This document shows, piece by piece, positions 16,950 through 23,792 of a stretch of DNA of 23,792 bases. The stretch is taken from contig NW_003125901.1 in the NCBI RefSeq assembly GCF_000003605.2, positions 15,785 through 39,576 of the forward strand, given 5' to 3'. The notes under the pieces are model-generated. The model worked only from the letters and a program-made list of their open reading frames with translations, was not told where the DNA came from and ran no database searches. Each line of letters starts with the position of its first letter. The stretch's first letter is position 1. The position numbers and the translations under genes are program-made. This DNA comes from Saccoglossus kowalevskii. Its lineage: Eukaryota > Hemichordata > Enteropneusta > Harrimaniidae.

Positions 16950-17290
16950 CATCATTTGGGTTTAGCGGTTAAAACGTCTGTTTGACACACAGAAGTCCCT
17001 GGGTTCGAAGCTAGTCTTAAACGTGGTCAGGGCCAATCTATACACCGTACCATTTCTGGGACAATTTTTCGGAGAGATTTTACGCGATTCTATTGTCAAT
17101 CGGAGACAGGACATTTAGTGTAGTGTATAATTTTAAATTCCGCAAGTTAGGATTCAGAGTGCTCGATAAACACTCAATGGTTTTAAGGTCATCGTCAAAC
17201 TCTTCCATTGGAGACGAAAAGTGTCCGAATCTATGTGGCACAGTGAAAGATATATTCGATATCTGGCGGTTGATATAGACAGCTTACTGT
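16950..17290 (+). mobile_element. tRNA-derived SINE
   Basis: The head (about 16955-17020) has A box GGTTTAGCGGTTAAAACG, an anticodon arm TCTGT/ACAGA with perfect stem around TTGACAC (GAC), and B box GGGTTCGAAGC. The body (17020-17180) is unclassified. The tail segment at about 17205-17275 (CATTGGAGACGAAAAGTGTCC, then GTGGCACAGTGAAAGA) resembles the widespread invertebrate SINE tail motif of the type GACGTTAAACCGAGGTCC...GCACGTTAAAGA. A plus-strand open frame at 17093-17278 lies wholly inside and is not a gene. The 3' end and target duplication were not resolved. Confidence 0.6.
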
Positions 17291-17845
17291 GTTAGAAAAA
17301 AAAATCATGTGATGTCGTGGCAGTTGTGTTAACTACTGACATCACAATGGCTAAACCGCATATATTGTGTGTAATTGAGGCACAGTGTGAAATATTCGTG
17401 GAAATTTATTAGAAATACCAGAAGAAAGTGTGGTTTTACAGAATATAAATCCAGTTACGGTCATAGCCGAGCAAATTGCCCGAATGAAAATGTTACCAAT
17501 AGAATGTGTGGGGAAAATGACCACTTCTTGAACGTCAAGTAAATTGACATTGAATTGGGTTAAGGTCAAAGCAATACAGAATTTCACGTACATATAAAGC
17601 CTACTATTCAAACAATAATGTCATCAAAACATTCCAGGCCACCTCCTAATTGGCGATCTTGAATAAACGTGGGTCTCTTGTGTTGATGGTTCTATTCTCA
17701 ATTGTTAATTGTGGGGACTGTGCCCACCCACTGTATATGCCCTTCGTGTTGTATGTTGCTATTGACACGCTTGTTAAACATGGTCACAAACATGGATGTG
17801 ACTCGTCACGACACATACTAAGTTATCCCTGTACTTGTTTGATTT
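17291..17845. other. Non-coding stretch with weak open frames
   Basis: Opposing frames at 17351-17611 (minus) and 17650-17850 (plus) lack ATG at their 5' ends. The plus frame is hydrophobic and Cys-rich without a recognised family. No feature is claimed. Confidence 0.35.
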
Positions 17846-17849
17846 ATTA

Positions 17850-17886
17850 GACAATATATCCTGGATTGAATCAATTGCACATCAAG
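17850..17886 (+). other. Possible microexon with strong splice donor
   Basis: CATCAAG/GTAAGA at 17880-17892 is a near-consensus donor. An acceptor-like TTTGATTTATTAG ends at 17849, which would make a 37-nt exon reading NISWIESIAHQ in one frame. No partner exon was found. Confidence 0.2.
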
Positions 17887-17892
17887 GTAAGA

Positions 17893-19070
17893 ATATACGT
17901 TGTCTGTGATAAATATATTACTGAATAATGATTTGTTGTATGAAATAAAGTAAATTTTCACAGTATATGCTGTGTTCGGTAGTTGAATAAATTGGTTTTA
18001 ACCACGCCTGATGTCAACTAACTGTATATGACTGCATGGAGTGTGATATATTCGTTTATACTTTCGAGGTATTTTTATTTTTTGTCTAATATCGACTAAA
18101 TGCTAAGTATATATATATATATTTTTTTTAAATGCTATTCAAAATTTATCAGCGGGAAACTCTTGACAATTATAACCAAATGAAAGTCTATTCAAACCTT
18201 TGAGATGATACTATACCAACATTCCTTGTCTAATGGTATTTTATAACACTATTAAGGAGATTGCACAGTGTGTGTGTATTTTCTAGTGTGATTCTACGTT
18301 GCCGGGGTAACGTCACATATATAGATAATTTGTTATATGCTTGAAACCATGTTTGTGCGCTGACGTCGTAGCTAATACAGATTAAACAGAAGGTACATTG
18401 ACTTGAACTATACGATTGGTTTTAATCCGATGTTTCGAGGACCTCATCCATTCATTGCTCTTTCACCAAATCACTTAGTGTGTTTCAAAAACAAACTGAG
18501 GTTGTCATTCCTAGAGTCAACTGATTTTTTTGGGACGTGCCTTAAACAGGAATGGTATTTGGATAACACGATGTATTAGATTATAATCATTTCTGAGAGA
18601 TGTGACTGACGTTGTTCTCTATTTCACATATCCCCTATCTGTTGTCGCTTTCTGACAATACATGCTTTTATTTATTTTTTCAATTTGTTTCATTGTCCGT
18701 TTCTGTGATTGTGTTAGTCTTATTTTCTGCTTTCTCTGTTCATACAATTCATAACACTGTGCCTACATCTTTCACATTTGAACTGCGGTCCCAATTCGAG
18801 GATATGTGGCGGTCCTGGGTAGTTGTGATAAATCACTACGAGAAATTGGACTAATTCTAATTACCAAACCATTACACAGACAGCAAGAATACCATTACAA
18901 ACAATAGATGCGTAAAATTTAAAAGTTAACTCAACATCCCTTTGCCCTTTGTCATCGATTGGAGGCAAATCTTTTGTTGCAAAAATGTATAGGTTAATTA
19001 ATAATATCAATTAAAGTTTACGTCTGTTTACCAGTTTTCGTTCCTCTCTCAATAATGTAATATTCATATT
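17893..19070. other. Non-coding stretch
   Basis: AT-rich. A plus-strand frame at 18612-18854 is mostly pyrimidine-driven Leu/Phe/Val/Ser, and its tail (ELRSQFEDMWRSWVV) is unrecognised. No supported gene. Confidence 0.35.
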
Positions 19071-19199
19071 TTGCATATGGCGTTGACAACTGGGCATCCC
19101 GCATATCTTGGGACGTTACAGTTCTGACGCACAGTATGACATACAGTTTATGGAGGAGGCAACTTCTATAAGTGCATAAAGCATTGTTACATATTATAG

Positions 19200-19810
19200 T
19201 ACATATACTATACTAAACTATGCAATGGCGTGTGATGCATGGTGCATATACTACTGCTGGTTTTTTTGCAGGGTCAAATGTCGCCGAATCTGAAAATTGT
19301 CCACTTTGTGGTGATCTGGATTCTCTAATGCACATTGTTATTGAATGTCCGACGATTGGCGCCCTCTGTCGCTTCATTTCCCGCATTTCTACTGATTTTT
19401 TGCTACCTGGTTTGACGGTTCCTCCTTGGTGGTTCGTTATTTTGCCACCTCACCACTCACATTGTTTTCTCTCTCGTCAGTGTGAGAGTATGTTTATTGT
19501 TTATATTCATTACTGCAAAAGTTTCTATCCATATTTTCCGGCGGAATAAAGGGGAAGGAAGTGCTTTTGTGGATCCATTGGAAATTCTCAAAATTTGCAC
19601 CACCAGCAGAATTAAATCCGAATACCAGTACTTCAAACTTGTGAAACAGGTTCGAATACATTGGAAAATGGAAAATTACAAATCCATTTGTGAGAACTGT
19701 TATGGTTCAGAGGTTGTTTTACACTTCAAGATGAGATGTGTACTGGGTTTTGTTTTCCCTGGATTTTTTGTGCAACCTCGAGCGCAAGTGCGTGCAATTT
19801 TATTTTGACT
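19200..19810 (+). pseudogene. LINE ORF2 C-terminal region (L1/Tx1-type), 5'-truncated, one frameshift
   Basis: The plus-strand frame from 19220 reads WRVMHGAYTTAGFFAGSN, then a C-x2-C-x7-H-x4-C zinc-binding motif, CPLCGDLDSLMHIVIEC, as found at the C terminus of L1/Tx1 ORF2 proteins. A frameshift around 19500 moves to KVSIHIFRRNKGEGSAFVDP, then LEILKICTTSRIKSEYQYFK and VRIHWKMENY, matching the usual R-I-[RK]-x-E-[FY]-x-[FY]-[FY] ending before the stop at 19806-19808. Nothing of the RT precedes it, so this is a 5'-truncated insertion. It is the part missing from copy C, but whether it is the same family cannot be told. Confidence 0.75.
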
Positions 19811-20030
19811 TTATCAAGATAACTACGACCTCGCTTATGCCACCACTTGTGACGTCATATTTTTTGTGATCTTCCATTTATATGTAGATGTATAAGGCAT
19901 TGAATCTCATATAAAAGCTTGTTGAAAAACATATTTGGTATTTCTTGAATGTTTCTGCCGATTATCGTATTGTTATCAATTCATTTATATTCAGCTTCTC
20001 GCCTGTAAATAAAAAGGTGAACCACTATAC
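19811..20030 (+). mobile_element. Probable 3' UTR of the preceding LINE fragment
   Basis: AT-rich sequence after the ORF2 stop, with a short AATAAAAAGG around 20008-20018 that may be its end. No tail or target duplication is clear. Confidence 0.35.
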
Positions 20031-20037
20031 CGACTAA

Positions 20038-20343
20038 GTGTCTTTCCTAATACGACATAAAAACCCTTCAAGAGCGGCCGTTGCCTCAGTAATTCCCAAA
20101 TATTGTTTTCGTAAATTGTTATGTGTTAACGCCCTGTATACTGAAAGACAGTATATATGCCATGGGATTGTGGCGTATTGTTGTACGAGGCGTTGTCAGC
20201 TGACTGCTGACAAAAGCGCCTTTAGATTATTGATCAACGGGTATATATTATCTAAAAACAGCACAGAAATCGAGATTAATGTTTTTTTTCATTACCTTCA
20301 GAAGGCAATTGCGGAGCCAGTTGCAATGACAACGCCTTATTAA
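20038..20343 (+). other. Unassigned open frame without an ATG start
   Basis: A 101-codon plus-strand frame starting at GTG. The only ATG codon lies five residues from its end, so it cannot be a stand-alone gene. The translation (FRKLLCVNALYTERQYICH, ...AFRLLINGYILSKNSTEIEI) matches nothing recognised. It could be an exon, but no convincing splice sites were seen. Confidence 0.15.
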
Positions 20344-20479
20344 TGCGTTTCCGTCATTTGTGAAAACCTTATACGGATTAAGTGTTTTGTAAACAAAGGT
20401 GAGATGACCGGTTTGTGTTTTTGTAATGTTGATGACTGTTGAAATTAATGTGTTGTATGTGAGACGTTAGTCGGCGTAG

Positions 20480-20695
20480 TTTTTGATTGGTTGATACGCT
20501 GACGTGATGGTTCATCATCATCTATATTAAACCGTGCTTCATTTCTCAACGGCAATGTCTATGCAACTGGGAACAACATTCTGCGTAGCGTAGGTTAATT
20601 TATTAATATATTAGGTGCAATACACCAGGAGTTTTGGTAGACTGTCCCATTTCCACGCAGTTTTCGGAAGTCAATGTGAGTAAGGTGAGATATGA
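20480..20695 (+). promoter_or_regulatory. Promoter-like segment with strong splice donors
   Basis: In order: ATTGG (inverted CCAAT) near 20486, GACGTGATGG (CRE-like) near 20501, TATA-like TATATTAAA at 20523-20531, a short ATG frame at 20555-20593 (12 codons), then donors GTAG/GTTAAT at 20594 and TAAG/GTGAGA near 20684. The order suits a 5' exon, but no downstream coding exon was linked to it. Confidence 0.25.
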
Positions 20696-20719
20696 ATTAG
20701 ATTGATACGTTACGCAAAA

Positions 20720-20930
20720 TACTGTAAAATGAATAATTTTCACTGGGTTTAAATTTCGCTTAATTACCATTTCAGGCATATTCAGTGGGTTTTAAATTCA
20801 CAGTTTTATCATTTAGATAATGTGTTCTATGCGAAATTTTACATATTCACTGGGTTTTAATTTAGCGCATTTTCCAGTCAGCGAAATAAGCAAAATAAAA
20901 ACTCCGTGAATAATTAAGCCTTTTACAGTA
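20720..20930. mobile_element. MITE with TA target site and CTGTAAAA terminal inverted repeats
   Basis: Ends are TACTGTAAAA (20720-20729) and TTTTACAGTA (20921-20930), perfect over 10 bp. Similarity continues imperfectly inward for about 40 bp (TGAATAATTTTCACTGGGTTT against AATTATTCACGGAGTTTTTATTT on the other strand). If TA is the duplicated target, the TIR is CTGTAAAA, suggesting a Tc1/mariner-type MITE. Inside, TTCAcTGGGTTT recurs three times (about 20739, 20780, 20847). It is 211 bp with no coding capacity. Confidence 0.6.
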
Positions 20931-21960
20931 ATCTACAAATTCACAACTATGGAAGTATACCTGATTTGCGGCATCAAGCTTTGCGCCAATTGAGTCTTAA
21001 GCGTCGCAGAATTCATATTATTTGTTTGATTAATTTACTGTATTTTACCGTTTATGTGGATATATAATATAATAATATAATTTTGACTTTGTAAAGTTTT
21101 TGTAATTGCATATCAATGACACATTGTTTATGTGTTGCCAATCGGAGACATGTTTGCGTGTAATTCTTGTTAAGATGGATTAGTTTCATTATTTGTCCTA
21201 TATAGGATAGTGTAATTTACTCATCTATCCGTACACAAACGTATAGTTAGTGTGTCACAGTTGTCATTCAGCGCGCCATCGAATCTCGGGTAAACAATGT
21301 ATTTATTCGCGTTGTATCTGTCGTCTGAGACGCACGTCAAACACACGCGATGCGACGATGGATGGGTTTTAACAATAAGATTTATTTCTATCATCAGGTG
21401 CTGCAGCTGCAGTAATCTCATTCCAATTATTTTATTTTACGAACAAATAGAAAAAAGAAACCGATCAGATTATAAATAAGCCGATTTTGGCAAATTTAAA
21501 AGTCGTTATTCGACAGTTAATGGTCGCAGTGCTTGGGCGGTGAATGGAGATTGTCATTTCATGCGAAAAGAACTCGACTCGTAAAAAATAAGTTCAACAA
21601 AGAAAATAGGGAATAAACACTGGAGACTAACAGTCGTTCATCTTCGAATCACAATTATTTCTTTAGAGTTCGTGCATAAAATGCAGATATTTTACCTTTG
21701 TGTGCCATTGAATACGGCTAACCAGGTGACGAACCTAATCAACTATCTGAAGGAAATAAAATAGTTTACGATTTAGTGCGTATTTATTTTCAACCCACTC
21801 TTCTGATAGTTAACACGTTCAATACAAAACTGTAAACAGTGCTGGACAATACACACACATGATATTAAATCATTGAGAATAAATTGCGCGGCTCCCCTTT
21901 TTTGTTTACACTTTAAACACTACATAACGACCTTCCCCTCACCTTTGCTGAGTAAACAGC
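20931..21960. other. Upstream intergenic region with a small CpG-richer pocket
   Basis: AT-rich except 21265-21360, where CpG is locally frequent. Overlapping open frames on both strands at 21221-21479 are unrecognised and cannot both be real. No gene is claimed. Confidence 0.35.
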
Positions 21961-21964
21961 CTGC

Positions 21965-21998
21965 TATATAAAAGCAGTGACTCGCAGCGCACAGATCA
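21965..21998 (+). promoter_or_regulatory. TATA-box core promoter
   Basis: TATATAAAAG at 21965-21974 gives a consensus TATAAAAG. An initiator TCA places +1 at 21998, 31 nt from the TATAAAAG T at 21967, the standard metazoan spacing. An ATG follows 20 nt later. Confidence 0.6.
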
Positions 21999-22017
21999 CA
22001 TTTTACAGTAGGTAGCT

Positions 22018-22077
22018 ATGACTACTTGTGTACATTGCACGACCCAGACAGACGGAGTTTTCGTCGCATCACAACAG
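22018..22077 (+). CDS. First coding exon of the two-exon unit
   Basis: ATG 20 nt after the predicted start opens 20 codons (MTTCVHCTTQTDG..., ending ASQQ) and ends in phase 0 at a good donor, CAG/GTTAGG. Spliced to 22487 it continues ERHTKHSNRN and stops at 22517-22519, giving a 30-residue peptide with two Cys near its start (C-x2-C). No family is recognised. Confidence reflects the promoter and donor context rather than the frame itself. Confidence 0.4.
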
Positions 22078-22487
22078 GTTAGGCCATTGAGCTATTTGTG
22101 TGTGTGTAATTAGGGACGCCTTAATATATATTATTTAATGGCGTATGTATTTTCATAGGGGGCTATGTTTCTTTAGTGTCGCCTAGACTTGCTTTTATCA
22201 GACATGTCTGAATATATGCACCTAAGCTAAAATCTTACTTTATGTGAATTACTCTCTGAATTTGGAAGTAAATTCACGTTGCTGTGACAATTGATTCACT
22301 CCGTTTCGTTGTATTTGTTGCACGAATTTTAAAATAACTACTGAACTGCCCGTTTACAAACAACTTGTTACCTCAATTTGGAAGTGGCGGACAAATTATA
22401 ACAACCACAAATAGCAGTCAACATGTTTCCGGTTACTATGTATCTATGCGTGCTGCTTAAGTGACACCCATTGTACATCTCAACAGG

Positions 22488-22625
22488 AGCGACATACTAA
22501 ACATTCCAACAGAAACTAAAATTGCTTTCGATATCGAAACCTTAAAATTATATGCTGAGAAGAACGATGTATACTATCGTGTCGATAGAGAGACCACTAC
22601 GACAGTCGATGGGAAGTGGCTGTAA
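22488..22625 (+). CDS. Second exon: 45-codon frame of unknown protein
   Basis: From acceptor base 22487, the frame with one carried base reads SDILNIPTETKIAFDIETLK, then LYAEKNDVYYRVDRETTTT and VDGKWL, stop TAA at 22623-22625. It is hydrophilic, well mixed in composition and ends in a natural-looking C terminus, so it looks like real coding sequence. It needs an upstream exon leaving two bases, which exon 1 (phase 0) does not. In the matching frame exon 1 has a stop overlapping its own ATG. A skipped middle exon inside 22078-22486 would reconcile this. Family unknown. Confidence 0.35.
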   Translation, partial: SDILNIPTETKIAFDIETLKLYAEKNDVYYRVDRETTTTVDGKWL

Positions 22626-22680
22626 ACGCTGAAGCAGCAGCGAGCCATTCACATGTATCTGATGATATCTGCGCAGCTCC

Positions 22681-22686
22681 AATAAA
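22681..22686 (+). terminator. Polyadenylation signal AATAAA of the two-exon unit
   Basis: AATAAA 56 nt after the second-exon stop, with a T/GT-rich element (TCTGTTTTTCATT) about 20 nt beyond. Confidence 0.55.
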
Positions 22687-22709
22687 ATGCCTAGTAGCCT
22701 AATCTGTTT

Positions 22710-23792
22710 TTCATTAATATCATTGGCGGATTTTCAACGGCGGGATTATGTTTTTTTGATCTCTTTTACCGGATAAGTTAATTATTCTTGCTGATAATTA
22801 CGGAGAATTAATTAATTTCCCGAGAATTAATGTCCCTAATAACCAAAGACGAATTGTTTTGCTTGCTTTCTCAAGTGTCTCTTATGTTTGTCAATTAAAA
22901 TTGGTGAATCTCCAATTCACGACCGGTTAATCGCAGTGCGTACATTGATAAAAATTCATGGTCGCCGTGAAATCCCGTGAAATCCCGGTAGTTCCTATCT
23001 GGTACAATTAATGCTGCGTAGAATGTTTTCATTTCAGTTGTGTAAACTAGACGAAGTAGTTGTAGTTCACATGTAACACTGCCTGTCTTTGAATGTTGAA
23101 TACGTCATAGTGAAATACACATAACCGTCTTTCAACCTACGGGTGCCGCGGCGTACGCTCTTGGCACAAGAATTTATTGAAATAGAGCTAAATTATTCCT
23201 TGTGATTGAAAGTTGAAGTATTCGAAATAAATTTTGCATTCTGAAAATGTATTTTGATTTTGACTTCTGATTTTGTATTATCGTATGACAAAACAGTCAT
23301 TGTTTAGAATAAGTTCGGTTACTGACCCTTATTATTTATTTGGACTATGGCATTTTGAGATGAATCTTCACTCACTATTGACAATTTCAATTATTCGTTT
23401 TGCTTATAATATACATAGTTTATGCGTTTAGGCTCTTGAGTCGAAGTTTCCAATTTACGTGTTCGTAGCTGACTCATTCACTCCAATGTTTAAAGGCAGT
23501 TAAGTTATCTTTTACAGATAACGAGCATATACGTGAAAGTCCCGGCCTGATACATTTCCTGTAACACTCAAGTATTGTTGGTACTCATCAAGAAACATTA
23601 CCGTATAATAGTCCGACGTGGGTTCATAATGTACAATACTTGTCATGTCGTTAAAAATCGAACAATAGTTCACATGTCAGTATCTTTGCTTTTCCCTTTT
23701 TGTGTAGCATATAAACATATGCAATTATGTGGGAATATAGCAAACAATAGGTTCAATGCCATGTGTATAAAGAGTGTAAATGCCTACACTCC
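22710..23792. other. Intergenic, nothing recognised
   Basis: AT-rich, no supported frames. A short tandem GTGAAATCCC repeated twice occurs at about 22967-22986. Confidence 0.4.

Larger units (their letters stand above)
21998..22705 (+). other. Compact two-exon pol II transcription unit
   Basis: In correct order and spacing: TATA box, initiator, ATG at 22018, exon 1 ending CAACAG/GTTAGG (donor at 22078), a 409-bp intron, acceptor CATCTCAACAG (AG at 22485-22486), exon 2, stop, and AATAAA at 22681-22686 followed by a T-rich element. The length and strong core promoter suggest a short, tightly regulated mRNA. No homolog is recognised. The two exons do not join in one long frame (see the separate exon entries), so an unseen middle exon, a short peptide product, or a non-coding role are all possible. 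Confidence 0.5.

Noticed and set aside
17093-17278. 61-codon plus-strand frame
   Set aside because: It lies inside the tRNA-derived SINE.
18612-18854. 80-codon plus-strand frame rich in Val, Leu and Ser
   Set aside because: Pyrimidine-rich chance frame without recognised similarity.
21221-21479. Overlapping frames on opposite strands, one starting MYLFALYLSS like a signal peptide
   Set aside because: Mutually overlapping, no splice or promoter context, no family.
1-23792. CRISPR arrays, operons, ribosome binding sites, phage or plasmid features
   Set aside because: The window is animal nuclear DNA; none of these is present.

Overview
This is AT-rich nuclear DNA (roughly 35-37% GC by eye) from an animal, most likely a non-vertebrate metazoan. 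It carries remains of several retrotransposon classes (L1/Tx1-type LINEs, a DIRS-type element, tRNA-derived SINEs), a cut-and-paste MITE, microsatellites, and signals of spliced, TATA-driven pol II genes. There is no bacterial gene organisation. The species cannot be named from the sequence, and nearly every coding stretch is a decayed transposon.

Left third (1-8.5 kb), almost all LINE DNA. Positions 1-241 are the 3' end of a plus-strand LINE with a 3' stem-loop and an (ATT)n tail, sitting inside the endonuclease gene of an older minus-strand LINE (copy B, about 245-2010). A second minus-strand copy of the same family (copy C, about 2030-5480) follows. B keeps ORF1 without its zinc knuckles plus an endonuclease start. 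C keeps ORF1 with three CCHC knuckles and a broken reverse transcriptase, but has lost the endonuclease. In both copies the sequence upstream of ORF1 consists of repeats derived from tRNA-Val(UAC). In B these form a clean tandem of about 195-bp monomers, one holding a nearly perfect tRNA-Val followed by a T5 terminator. Both copies join this array to a shared 5' leader block at a corresponding place, so it looks like a tRNA-built LINE promoter. This is the most interesting observation here. From 6.15 to 8.4 kb lies a different L1-like element: an intact 269-codon ORF1 separated from a broken endonuclease by about 1 kb of foreign sequence ending in a poly(A) tract.

Middle (8.9-12.6 kb). A minus-strand DIRS-type retrotransposon (gag with a zinc knuckle, reverse transcriptase, RNase H) has many breaks, and its polymerase box is changed from YLDD to stop-LED. 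Next to it, on the minus strand, are an acidic N-terminal exon and a C-terminal exon resembling proteins with the P2X7-receptor C-terminal (ballast) domain, probably a small split gene or its relic.

Right half (12.6-23.8 kb), mostly non-coding. It contains an (AAAT)n microsatellite, low-confidence exon candidates near 12.8, 15.1-15.6 and 17.9 kb, a tRNA-headed SINE at 16.95-17.29 kb, the C-terminal end of a plus-strand LINE ORF2 at 19.2-19.8 kb, and a 211-bp TA-flanked MITE at 20.72 kb. At 21.96-22.70 kb is a compact two-exon transcription unit with TATA box, initiator, start codon, GT-AG intron and poly(A) signal in correct order. Its two exons do not share one long reading frame. A GCGCCCTC/GAGGGCGC motif, resembling the core of the CTCF site, recurs across the window more often than composition predicts.
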